Position numbers and translations under genes: made by a program. Positions 56,866 to 64,000 of a stretch of 64,000 bases of DNA are shown here, piece by piece. Source of the stretch: Williamsia deligens (GTDB lineage: Bacteria > Actinomycetota > Actinomycetes > Mycobacteriales > Mycobacteriaceae); assembly GCF_024171765.1 (NCBI RefSeq), contig NZ_JAMTCI010000002.1, forward strand, positions 62,001-126,000, read 5' to 3'. Position 1 is the stretch's first letter. Each line of letters begins with the position of its first letter. The notes under the pieces are model-generated. The model was given only the letters and a program-made list of their open reading frames with translations. It did no database searches and was not told the origin of the DNA.

Positions 56866-58415
56866 ATGTCCCGTAAGTGGTGGCCCCTGGCCGTGGTGTG
56901 CACCGCCACCTTCATGTTCCTGTTGGACGTGACCATCGTCGTGGTCGCGCTCCCCGACATCCAGCGGTCCCTGGGCGCCGGCTTCGACCAGCTGCAATGG
57001 GTCACCGACGCCTACGCCCTCGCGCTCGCCTCCCTCCTCCTGACCGCCGGGTCCATCGCCGACCGTGTCGGACGTCGCCGCGTCTTCGCGATCGGTCTGG
57101 CTGTGTTCACCGCGGCGTCGGTGCTGTGCGGACTCGCGAGCGACCCCGCACTGCTCATCGCCGCCCGCGCCGTGCAGGGTGTCGGCGGCGCGATGCTGTT
57201 CGCGACGTCGCTCGCGCTGCTGTCGGTGCTGTACCAGGGTCGCGACCGGGGCGTCGCCTTCGGCGCCTGGGGAGCGGTCACCGGCGTGGCGACCGCACTC
57301 GGACCGATCCTGGGCGGCGTGCTGACCACCGGCCTGTCGTGGCGATGGATCTTCCTGGTGAACCTCCCGGTGGGTCTGCTCGCACTGTGGGGCACGCGTG
57401 TCATCGCGGAGTCGCGGGCACAGCACCCGCGGCGCGTCGACGTCCCCGGCGTCGCGACCCTGACGGTGGGTCTGCTCGCGGTGGTGTTCGGGTTCATCGA
57501 GACCGGCAGCCGGTCGTGGGGTGACCCGATCGTGGTGGCGTCGTTCGTGATCGGCGCGGTCGCGCTGATCGGTTTCGTCGCGGTGGAGCGCACGGTCCGC
57601 GAACCGATGTTCGACCTGTCCCTGCTCCGTACACCGACGTTCGTCGGCGGATCGCTCGCCGCGTTCGCGATGAACGGGTCGCTGTTCGCGATGCTGCTCT
57701 ACGTCGTGGTGTACCTGCAGGACGGGCTGGGGTTCTCCTCGCTCGACGCGGGCCTGCGGCTCGTGCTGATCTCGGGCGCGACGATGGTCGTCGCCACCGT
57801 GTCCGGACGACTCGCCCACACGCTGCCCGCACGGTGGCTGATCGGCCCGGGTCTGCTCCTCGTCGGCGTGGGGCTCGCACTCTGCGCCGGACTCGACGGC
57901 GGGTCTGAGTGGACACACCTCGCGGCCGGGTTCGTCGTCGCCGGCGTCGGCAGTGGTCTGGTGAACCCGCCCCTGGCGTCGACCGCGGTCGGTGTGGTCG
58001 ACCACCATCGCTCCGGGATGGCGTCGGGTGTGAACAACACCTGCCGTCAGGTGGGGATCGCCGTGGGCATCGCGGTCTACGGCTCCTGTTCGCCGCACGG
58101 GTGCGGTCCTCGCTGGAGGCGACCCTGGCCGGCTCACCGGAACTGCGTGCCCGCGCCGGCGGTCTGGCCGACGCGATCCACGGTGGTGCGGCCGGGCGTC
58201 TGCTCGGGACACTCCCCGCTGACCAGCGGGCCGTCGTCGCCGACGCCATGCGGACCGCGTTCGCCGACGGGATGAACACCCTGTTCCTGGTCAGCGCAGC
58301 GGTCGCCGCGGTCGGAGGCGTGTGCGCGCTGTTGCTGGTGCGCACCCGCGACTTCGTCGCAGCGCACGCGCCCGAGACACCGGTGCGCGCGACCGAACCC
58401 GTCGAGACCGCCTGA
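56866..58415 (+). pseudogene. DHA2-type MFS drug transporter, frame broken near its end
   Basis: The first frame gives MSRKWWPLAV, LDVTIVVVALPDIQ (DHA2 motif), SIADRVGRRRVF (motif A) and 12 or more membrane segments up to QVGIAVGIAVYGS. There it turns into Arg/Pro/His-rich sequence and stops at 58275. The next frame continues the family end, LFAARVRSSLEATL, GMNTLFLVSAAVAAVGG and LLLVRTRDF, to a stop at 58415. One missing C in the CC at 58085-58086 explains it: restoring a base gives an unbroken protein of about 516 residues. It may be a sequencing error, a true inactivation, or phase variation. GAAGGA precedes the ATG. Substrate unknown. Confidence 0.85.
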
Positions 58416-58431
58416 GCTGCCGGCTCACCCG

Positions 58432-58474
58432 ACACAGAACGCCCCCACCGTCGGACGGTGGGGGCGTTCTGTGT
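58432..58474. terminator. Bidirectional terminator between the MFS gene and metH
   Basis: ACACAGAACGCCCCCACC (58432-58449) pairs with GGTGGGGGCGTTCTGTGT (58457-58474), and the loop GTCGGAC can pair further. It ends both convergent transcripts. Confidence 0.9.
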
Positions 58475-58484
58475 GGTGTGCGCC

Positions 58485-61400
58485 TCAGACGTTGAAGTAC
58501 TTCGCCTCCGGGTGATGCAGCACGAACGCGTCCGTGGACTGCTCCGGATGCAGCTGCAGTTCCTCGGACAACTCCACGCCGATCCGACCGGGCTCGAGGA
58601 GCTCGATCATCTTGGCCCGGTCCTCGAGGTCCGGGCAGGCGCCGTAACCGAACGAGTACCGCGCACCGCGGTATTCGAGGTCGAAGAAACCCTGCGGCGA
58701 GTCCGGGTCGTCGGAGGCGACCGAACCGCCGTCGAACTGCAGCTCCGAGCGCACCCGCTGGTGCCAGTACTCCGCGAGCGCCTCGGTGAGCTGCACGCCG
58801 ATGCCGTGCACCTCGAGGTAGTCGCGGTAGGAGTCCTTCGCGAACAGCTCGTTGGCGAAGTCGGCGATGGGCTGACCCATCGTGACCAGCTGGAACGGCA
58901 GCACGTCCACACGACCGAGTTCACGGGCGCGCTCCCGCGACGCCACGAAGTCGGCGATGCAGAGGAACCGCGACCGTTGCTGCCGCGGGAACTCGAAGCT
59001 GAACCGGGTCTCGGCGTCGGGGTGCGGCTCGGTCAACACGTGCACCGTGTCGCCCTCGCTGACCGCGGGGAAGTAGCCGTAGACCACCGCCGCGTGCTGC
59101 AGGATGTTCTCCGTCGACAGGCGGGCGATCCACTCCCGCAGGCGCGGACGACCCTCGCTCTCGACCAGATCCTCGTAGCTCGGCCCGTCGCCACCCCGGG
59201 CGCCGCGCAGGCCCCACTGCCCGAGGAACAGCGCGCGTTCGTCGAGGAGTCCGCGGTAGTCGGCGATCGGGATGCCCTTGACGATCCGCGAACCCCAGAA
59301 CGGCGGGACCGGGATCTCGTTGTCCGCGACGACATCCGAGCGCGACGGCACCTCGACGGGGGCGGCCTCGGCCTTGCGCTTCGCCGCGATCCGCGCCGAC
59401 TTCTCGTGCCGAGCCTTGCGCTCGGCCGCCTTCGCCTCGGCGGCGGCCTTGGCCTCGGGATCGGCCGTCGTCCCGCCACCGCGCTTGTTCGCCATGATCT
59501 CGTCCATGAGCCGCAGCCCCTCGAAGGCGTCCCGCGCGTAGTGCACGTCGCCCTCGTAGGTCTCGGTCAGGTCGTTCTCGACGTACCCCCGTGTCAGGGC
59601 AGCGCCACCGAGCAGGACCGGATAGTTCTCGGCCAGCCCACGGGCGTTGATCTCCTGCAGGTTCTCCTTCATGATCACCGTCGACTTCACGAGGAGTCCG
59701 GACATCCCGATGACGTCGGCCCGCTTGTCCTCGGCGACCTCGAGGATGGTCGTGATCGGCTGCTTGATGCCGATGTTGACGACCTCGTAGCCGTTGTTGC
59801 TCAGGATGATGTCGACGAGGTTCTTGCCGATGTCGTGCACGTCGCCCTTCACCGTGGCGAGCACGATCCGGCCCTTGCCGTCCTCGCCGGTCGCCTCCAT
59901 GTGCGGCTCGAGGTGCGCGACCGACATCTTCATGACCTCGGCCGACTGCAGCACGAACGGCAGCTGCATCTGACCCGAGCCGAAGAGCTCGCCGACGGTC
60001 TTCATCCCCGAGAGCAGGGTCTCGTTGATGATCTTGAGCGGCGGGACCTCCTTCATCGCGTCGTCGAGATCGGACTCCAGCCCGTTGCGCTCGCCGTCGA
60101 CGATGCGCCGCTCGAGCCGCTCGAACAGCGGCAGCTTGGCCATCTCCTCGGCGCGGCTCTCACGCGCCGACGCCGCGGACACACCCTCGAACAGGCCCAT
60201 GAGGGTCTGCAGGGGGTCGTACTTCTCGTCGCCCTCGCTGCGGACGCCGGCGGTGCCACGACGGTCGTAGACGAGGTCGAGCGCGACCTCACGCTGCTCG
60301 TCGGGGATGCGTGCCATCGGCAGGATCTTCGACGCGTGCACGATCGCCGTGTCGAGACCGACCGCGGCGCACTCGTGCAGGAACACCGAGTTGAGCACCT
60401 GGCGCGCGGCCGGGTTCAGGCCGAACGAGATGTTCGAGATGCCGAGGGTGAAGTGGACCTCGGGGTGCGCCTCGTGGATCCGGCGGATGGCCTCGATGGT
60501 CTCGATGCCGTCCTTGCGCGTCTCCTCCTGACCGGTCGAGACCGGGAAGGTGAGCGCGTCGATGATGATGTCCTCGTCGCGCAGACCCCAGTTGCCGGTG
60601 ATGTCGGCGATGAGCCGCTCGGCGACGCGCACCTTCCAGTCGGCGGTACGTGCCTGGCCGTCCTCGTCGATGGTCAGTGCGACCACGGCGGCACCGTGCT
60701 CGACGGCGAGCTCCATGATCTTGGTGAACCGGGAGTCCGGTCCGTCGCCGTCCTCGTAGTTCACCGAGTTGACGGCGCAGCGACCACCGAGGGCCTCGAG
60801 ACCGGCCTGCAGGACCGCGGGCTCGGTCGAGTCCAGCATGATCGGCAACGTCGACGACGTCGCCAGACGGGTCGCGAGCGCGGTCATGTCCTCGGCGCCG
60901 TTGCGGCCGACGTAGTCGACGTTGAGGTCGAGCATGTGGGCGCCGTCGCGGGTCTGGTCCTTCGCGATGTCCAGGCACTTCTGGTAGTCGCCGGCGAGCA
61001 TGGCCTCGCGGAACGCCTTCGAGCCGTTGGAGTTGGTCCGCTCCCCGACCATCAGGAAGCTGTTCTCCTGCTCGAACGGCACCGACGCGTAGAGCGAGGA
61101 GATCTCCGGCTCGTGCTCGATCGTGCGCGTGCCCTTGATGGTGCCGCGCACGGCCTGGGCGAGCTGCCCGATGTGCTCCGGGGTGGTGCCGCAGCACCCA
61201 CCGACGAACGACAGGCCGTACTCGGAGACGAAACCGCTGACCGCGTCGGCGAGCTCGTCGGGTGCCAGCGGGTACTCGGCGCCGTTCGGTCCGAGCTGCG
61301 GGAGGCCCGCGTTCGGCATGACCGACACCGGGATCCGGGCGTGCTTGCTCAGGTAGCGCAGGTGCTCGCTCATCTCGGCGGGACCCGTGGCGCAGTTGAG

Positions 61401-62093
61401 CCCGATGAGGTCGACGCCGAGCGGCTCGATGGCGGCCAGGGCCGCACCGATCTCCGAGCCGAGCAGCATCGTGCCGGTCGTCTCGACGGTGACGTGGGAG
61501 ATGATCGGGATGCGCCGGCCGAGCTGGGCCATCGCGCGCTTGCTCGCGAGCACCGCGGCCTTGACCTGCAGCAGGTCCTGCGAGGTCTCGATGAGGATCG
61601 CGTCGGCGCCGCCCTCGAGCATGCCCAGCGCACATTCCTGGTAGGCGTCGCGGATCACCGCGAACGTCGTGTGCCCCAGCGAGGGGAGCTTGGTGCCGGG
61701 GCCGATTGACCCGAGGACGAACCGCGGGGTGCCGTCGTCGGAGAGGCCCATCTCGTCGGCCACCCCGCGAGCGATCGCGACACCCTTGCGGGCGAGCTCG
61801 CGGATGCGGTCGGCGATGTCGTAGTCACCGAGGTTCGACAGGTTGCAGCCGAAGGTGTTGGTCTCCACGGCGTCGGCACCGGCCTCGAAATAGGCACGGT
61901 GGATCGCGGCGAGCACCTCGGGGCGCGTGTCGTTGAGGATCTCGTTGCAGCCCTCGAGGTTGGCGAAGTCGTCGAGGGTGAGATCGGCGGCCTGGAGCAT
62001 GGTGCCCATCGCGCCATCGCCCACGAGGACCCGCTTGGCCATCGCGTCGAGGAACGCCGAGTCGTACGAGTCGGTTCCAGTGGAGACAGACAT
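58485..62093 (-). CDS. metH: Cobalamin-dependent methionine synthase
   Basis: MetH moves a methyl group from methyltetrahydrofolate to homocysteine through cobalamin. The 1202-residue protein has the homocysteine domain with zinc Cys234 (GLNC) and Cys300-Cys301 (GGCC), the pterin domain from about 345 (FLMVGERTNSNGSKAF, DLNVDYVGR), the cap and B12 domain with DVHDIG at 751-756 (His753 as cobalt ligand), an Ala/Lys/Glu-rich linker (about 880-925), and the SAM-binding activation domain ending in LHHPEAKYFNV. The ATG at 62093 follows TACCCT by 7 bases; the open frame extending to 63182 is antisense to the PAC2 gene. Confidence 0.97.
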   Translation of the reverse strand: MSVSTGTDSYDSAFLDAMAKRVLVGDGAMGTMLQAADLTLDDFANLEGCNEILNDTRPEVLAAIHRAYFEAGADAVETNTFGCNLSNLGDYDIADRIRELARKGVAIARGVADEMGLSDDGTPRFVLGSIGPGTKLPSLGHTTFAVIRDAYQECALGMLEGGADAILIETSQDLLQVKAAVLASKRAMAQLGRRIPIISHVTVETTGTMLLGSEIGAALAAIEPLGVDLIGLNCATGPAEMSEHLRYLSKHARIPVSVMPNAGLPQLGPNGAEYPLAPDELADAVSGFVSEYGLSFVGGCCGTTPEHIGQLAQAVRGTIKGTRTIEHEPEISSLYASVPFEQENSFLMVGERTNSNGSKAFREAMLAGDYQKCLDIAKDQTRDGAHMLDLNVDYVGRNGAEDMTALATRLATSSTLPIMLDSTEPAVLQAGLEALGGRCAVNSVNYEDGDGPDSRFTKIMELAVEHGAAVVALTIDEDGQARTADWKVRVAERLIADITGNWGLRDEDIIIDALTFPVSTGQEETRKDGIETIEAIRRIHEAHPEVHFTLGISNISFGLNPAARQVLNSVFLHECAAVGLDTAIVHASKILPMARIPDEQREVALDLVYDRRGTAGVRSEGDEKYDPLQTLMGLFEGVSAASARESRAEEMAKLPLFERLERRIVDGERNGLESDLDDAMKEVPPLKIINETLLSGMKTVGELFGSGQMQLPFVLQSAEVMKMSVAHLEPHMEATGEDGKGRIVLATVKGDVHDIGKNLVDIILSNNGYEVVNIGIKQPITTILEVAEDKRADVIGMSGLLVKSTVIMKENLQEINARGLAENYPVLLGGAALTRGYVENDLTETYEGDVHYARDAFEGLRLMDEIMANKRGGGTTADPEAKAAAEAKAAERKARHEKSARIAAKRKAEAAPVEVPSRSDVVADNEIPVPPFWGSRIVKGIPIADYRGLLDERALFLGQWGLRGARGGDGPSYEDLVESEGRPRLREWIARLSTENILQHAAVVYGYFPAVSEGDTVHVLTEPHPDAETRFSFEFPRQQRSRFLCIADFVASRERARELGRVDVLPFQLVTMGQPIADFANELFAKDSYRDYLEVHGIGVQLTEALAEYWHQRVRSELQFDGGSVASDDPDSPQGFFDLEYRGARYSFGYGACPDLEDRAKMIELLEPGRIGVELSEELQLHPEQSTDAFVLHHPEAKYFNV

Positions 62094-62100
62094 GGTGCTC

Positions 62101-62106
62101 AGGGTA
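62101..62106 (-). promoter_or_regulatory. -10 box (TACCCT) of the leaderless metH promoter
   Basis: TACCCT, 7 bases, ATG at 62093 on the minus strand. A transcript starting at the ATG has no room for a cobalamin riboswitch. Confidence 0.6.
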
Positions 62107-62132
62107 GTTCGCTCCCTCTCGGTCATCGGTCG

Positions 62133-62138
62133 TAGGCT
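62133..62138 (+). promoter_or_regulatory. -10 box (TAGGCT) of the leaderless PAC2-gene promoter
   Basis: TAGGCT, 6 bases, GTG at 62145. With the metH box this makes back-to-back leaderless promoters in a 51-base spacer. Confidence 0.55.
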
Positions 62139-62144
62139 GGATCG

Positions 62145-63023
62145 GTGAGCGCTGACCAGACGTCCCCACTGCCCACATTGCGGGCGCCGATCCTGGTCGC
62201 GGCCTTCGAGGGCTGGAACGACGCAGGTGATGCCGCCAGTGGCGCGGTCGAGCATCTTGCGCTGATCTGGGATGCCCTCCCCCTCGTCGAGATCGACTCC
62301 GACGACTACTACGACTTCCAGGTCAACCGTCCCATCGTAAAGCAGGTCGACGGCGTGACGCGACGTATCGAGTGGCCGGCCACGTCGATCTCGTGGTGCA
62401 GCCCTCCCGGATCCGACCATGACGTGGTGTTGCTGCGCGGTATCGAACCGAACATGCGCTGGCGACAGTTCTGCGCGGAGATCATCGACGTGGCGCGTCG
62501 GCTCGAGGTCCAGACGATGGTGATCCTCGGCGCGCTGCTGGCCGATGCGCCCCACACCCGCCCGGTCCCGGTGTCGGGAACGGCCTACAGCCCCGACTCC
62601 GCGACGGCCTACAACCTCGAGGAGAGCCGCTACGAGGGGCCCACCGGGATCACCGGCGTCCTGCAACACGCGTGCGTCGCCGAGGGCATCCCCGCCGTCT
62701 CGTTCTGGGCCGCGGTCCCCCATTACGTGTCCACCCCGCCCAACCCGAAGGCCACCGTCGCACTGCTGGCCCGGGTGGAGGACGTCCTCGACCTCGAGGT
62801 CCCTCTCGGTGACCTGCCCGCGCAGGCGCAGGAGTGGGAGGAGGCCGTGACCGAGATGACCGAGGACGACGAGGAGATCGCCGAGTACGTCCGTGGCCTC
62901 GAGGAGCGTGGGGACGCCGAGGTCAACGTCGAGGACGCGATGAGCAAGATCGACGGGGACGCCCTCGCGGCCGAGTTCGAGCGCTATCTCCGGCGTCGCG
63001 GCCCCGGCTCGTTCGGCGGCTGA
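62145..63023 (+). CDS. PAC2 family protein (Rv2125 homologue)
   Basis: The 292-residue protein belongs to the PAC2 family, named for a eukaryotic proteasome assembly chaperone: LVAAFEGWNDAGDAASGAVE near residue 17, RGIEPNMRWRQFCAEIIDVA, VILGALLADAPHTRPVPVSG and EGIPAVSFWAAVPHYVSTPP. The C-terminal 70 residues are strongly acidic and helical. Actinobacterial homologues have not been shown to assemble the PrcAB core, and the gene is about 12 kb from the proteasome cluster, so the link is only suggestive. The GTG start is set by TAGGCT 6 bases upstream. Confidence 0.88.
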   Translation: MSADQTSPLPTLRAPILVAAFEGWNDAGDAASGAVEHLALIWDALPLVEIDSDDYYDFQVNRPIVKQVDGVTRRIEWPATSISWCSPPGSDHDVVLLRGIEPNMRWRQFCAEIIDVARRLEVQTMVILGALLADAPHTRPVPVSGTAYSPDSATAYNLEESRYEGPTGITGVLQHACVAEGIPAVSFWAAVPHYVSTPPNPKATVALLARVEDVLDLEVPLGDLPAQAQEWEEAVTEMTEDDEEIAEYVRGLEERGDAEVNVEDAMSKIDGDALAAEFERYLRRRGPGSFGG

Positions 63024-63066
63024 GCGCACTTCACCACGTCCCCGCGTGCCGGGTGAGTTGCCGACA

Positions 63067-63079
63067 ACCCAGCCGTTAC
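63067..63079 (+). promoter_or_regulatory. Possible GlnR-type half-site pair (AC-n9-AC)
   Basis: AC at 63067-63068 and AC at 63078-63079 (within CAAC and GTTAC) have the 9-base spacing described for GlnR sites, and GTTAC-n6-GCAAA (63075-63090) partly fits the longer consensus. It lies 45-55 bases before the gene at 63124. Chance occurrence is quite possible. Confidence 0.25.
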
Positions 63080-63123
63080 GGCGTGGCAAAGGTCGGTTGA
63101 CCTCACCCCGACAGGGTGTGCCC

Positions 63124-63468
63124 ATGTCCACACCCCACTTCCTGCAGGGCGTGTTCCCGTTCACGGGCACCGGCCTCGCCACGTCGGCACCCCTCGACGC
63201 GTCGCTGCGCTACGTCGTCCCGTCCGGGCTGACCGCGCAGCCGCTGTACTTCCGCGGCGGCAACTCCTCCGACGAGCTCGTGCACGTGTCGCTCACCTGC
63301 GACGGCGAGGTCATGCGCATGTTCCCGATGGGCGCGCGGGCGTCGGTGAACATCCCGCTGCGGGTGGTGCAGGACGTCGACCCGGACTCCGTCCTCGACC
63401 TGGTGTTCGCGGCGCCGGACGGCTGCTCGGGCGAGATGGTGGTCGATTTCGGGATGGTGGTCTTCTGA
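63124..63468 (+). CDS. Small protein preceding an FAD oxidoreductase gene, function unknown
   Basis: The 114-residue protein (MSTPHFLQGVFPFTGTGLAT at its start) is beta-rich, with no signal peptide, membrane segment or Cys pair. It looks like a single beta-sandwich or barrel domain: QPLYFRGGNSSDELVHVSLT, MFPMGARASVNIPLRVV, then a hydrophobic end EMVVDFGMVVF. I do not recognise a family. Its stop overlaps or touches the next gene, so it probably encodes an accessory part of that redox system. ATG 63124 is used with a weak AGGGTG upstream; an in-frame GTG at 63046 would add 26 basic residues and is less likely. Confidence 0.65.
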   Translation: MSTPHFLQGVFPFTGTGLATSAPLDASLRYVVPSGLTAQPLYFRGGNSSDELVHVSLTCDGEVMRMFPMGARASVNIPLRVVQDVDPDSVLDLVFAAPDGCSGEMVVDFGMVVF

Positions 63469-64000
63469 CCGCCGCACCGTCCGGGGACCGGCAGCGACTG
63501 CTGGTGGTCGGCAACGGGATGGCCGGCGCACGCACGGTCGAGGAGATCCTCGCCCGCGGCGGACGGGACCGGTTCGCGGTCACCATGATCGGCGACGAGC
63601 CGTACGGCAACTACAACCGGATCATGCTCTCGCACGTGCTGGCGGGCGAGCAGTCCCTGGACGACGACGAGCTGATGCTCAACCCCATGAGCTGGTACGC
63701 GCAGAACGGCATCACCCTGCACGCGGGTGACCGGGCGGTCGCGATCGACCGCTTCGCGAAGTCGGTGACCTGTGAGAGCGGGCGCGAGATCGGGTACGAC
63801 GTGCTCGTCATCGCCACGGGTAGCCTCACCCACTTCCCCAACATGGACGGACTGCGCGAGCCCGACGGTCGGCTCGCCCGGGGCGTGTTCGGGTTCCGCA
63901 CGATCGCCGACACCAACGGGATGCTGCAGATGGCCACCGCCGGTGACGACGTCCGCGCCGTGGTCGTCGGAGGCGGACTGCTCGGACTCGAGGCCGCCTA
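63465..64000 (+). CDS. NAD(P)/FAD-dependent oxidoreductase, NirB/rubredoxin-reductase-like, N-terminal part
   Basis: The gene runs off the window; about 178 residues are visible. LLVVGNGMAGARTVEEIL is the FAD Rossmann motif, GDEPYGNYNRIMLSHVLAGE the substrate or FAD block typical of NirB-type large subunits, and VLVIATGSLTHFPNMDG the ATG motif, with VVVGGGLLGLEAA beginning the NAD domain. It may be the FAD part of a nitrite or nitrate reductase or a related reductase. The start is unusual: no ATG, GTG or TTG stands in frame before the Rossmann motif except GTG 63504, inside the first strand. CTG 63465 overlaps the previous stop in the same 4-base way as other pairs here. Confidence 0.8.
   Translation, partial: MTAAPSGDRQRLLVVGNGMAGARTVEEILARGGRDRFAVTMIGDEPYGNYNRIMLSHVLAGEQSLDDDELMLNPMSWYAQNGITLHAGDRAVAIDRFAKSVTCESGREIGYDVLVIATGSLTHFPNMDGLREPDGRLARGVFGFRTIADTNGMLQMATAGDDVRAVVVGGGLLGLEAA

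Noticed and set aside
56770-58212. N-terminal extension of the Lrp regulator to over 800 residues
   Set aside because: The added part is antisense to the MFS transporter, and the TACGAT box sets a start at 56769.
58458-61709. A 1083-residue open frame on the plus strand, antisense to metH
   Set aside because: It is an Arg/Val/Asp/Leu-rich shadow caused by high-GC codon use. It lacks domains and metH on the other strand is unmistakable.

Overview
The window is gene-dense, GC-rich (about 70%) chromosomal DNA from a mycolic-acid-containing actinobacterium (order Mycobacteriales, most likely near Gordonia or Williamsia). The evidence is a mycolic acid cyclopropane-type methyltransferase, a PimC-like mannosyltransferase, RbpA, the complete Pup-proteasome system and many GTG starts. 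From about 15.6 kb to 63 kb the gene order follows the Mycobacterium tuberculosis order from Rv2050 (rbpA) to Rv2125, judged from recalled family sequences and not from a search. I see no tRNA, rRNA, IS element, prophage or CRISPR array, and no gene-free stretch over 300 bases.

Layout. 0-7.9 kb: the 5' part of zwf, an F420-type oxidoreductase, an Rv0910-like SRPBCC protein, a mycolate methyltransferase, PimC, a DUF1275 membrane protein, a class III cyclase with a DesA3-type ferredoxin reductase, and a TerC/DUF475 membrane protein. 8.0-15.6 kb: a Ter stress module made of a TerD protein and a divergent six-gene operon joined by 4-base stop/start overlaps (coiled-coil protein, CitE-like lyase, two phosphoribosyltransferase-like proteins, HAD phosphatase, two-domain TerD protein). 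15.6-21.2 kb: rbpA and the envelope operon ppm1, lnt, amidohydrolase, fxsA. 21.2-31.1 kb: cobalamin ring synthesis (cobN, cobG-cobH-cobIJ, cobK-cobM-cobL). 31.1-36.5 kb: an SDR, a TerD domain fused to a restriction-type nuclease, an F420-dependent biliverdin-reductase homologue, an Xaa-Pro peptidase and a 5'-3' exonuclease. 36.5-50.4 kb: DUF4333 protein, helY, tatC, tatA and the whole Pup-proteasome set (pafC, pafB, pafA, prcA, prcB, pup, dop, mpa). 50.5-58.4 kb: trmI, a RecB-like Fe-S nuclease, a thioesterase, hisG, hisE, a HAD phosphatase, a RibD-like reductase, and an Lrp regulator divergent from a frameshifted MFS transporter. 58.5-64 kb: metH, a PAC2 protein, and the start of a probable nitrogen or redox operon cut by the window end.

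The genes form several working units. Pup is deamidated by Dop, ligated by PafA, and its targets are unfolded by Mpa into the PrcA/PrcB core. PafB/PafC are the neighbouring WYL-type DNA-damage regulators. The cob genes supply the cofactor used by MetH. Lnt and Ppm1 serve lipoprotein acylation and mannosylation. About ten genes share one promoter layout: a TANNNT box 6-8 bases before an ATG or GTG with little or no Shine-Dalgarno, which implies leaderless mRNAs and fixes several starts.

The strongest candidates for new biology are the TerD-nuclease fusion, which sits in a GC dip at the head of a cobalamin operon, and the Ter metabolite operon with its unrecognised coiled-coil protein and no ATP-grasp gene. 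Ter-linked metabolite and DNA-processing modules have been described in general, so the novelty would lie in this specific fusion, its place and its partners.
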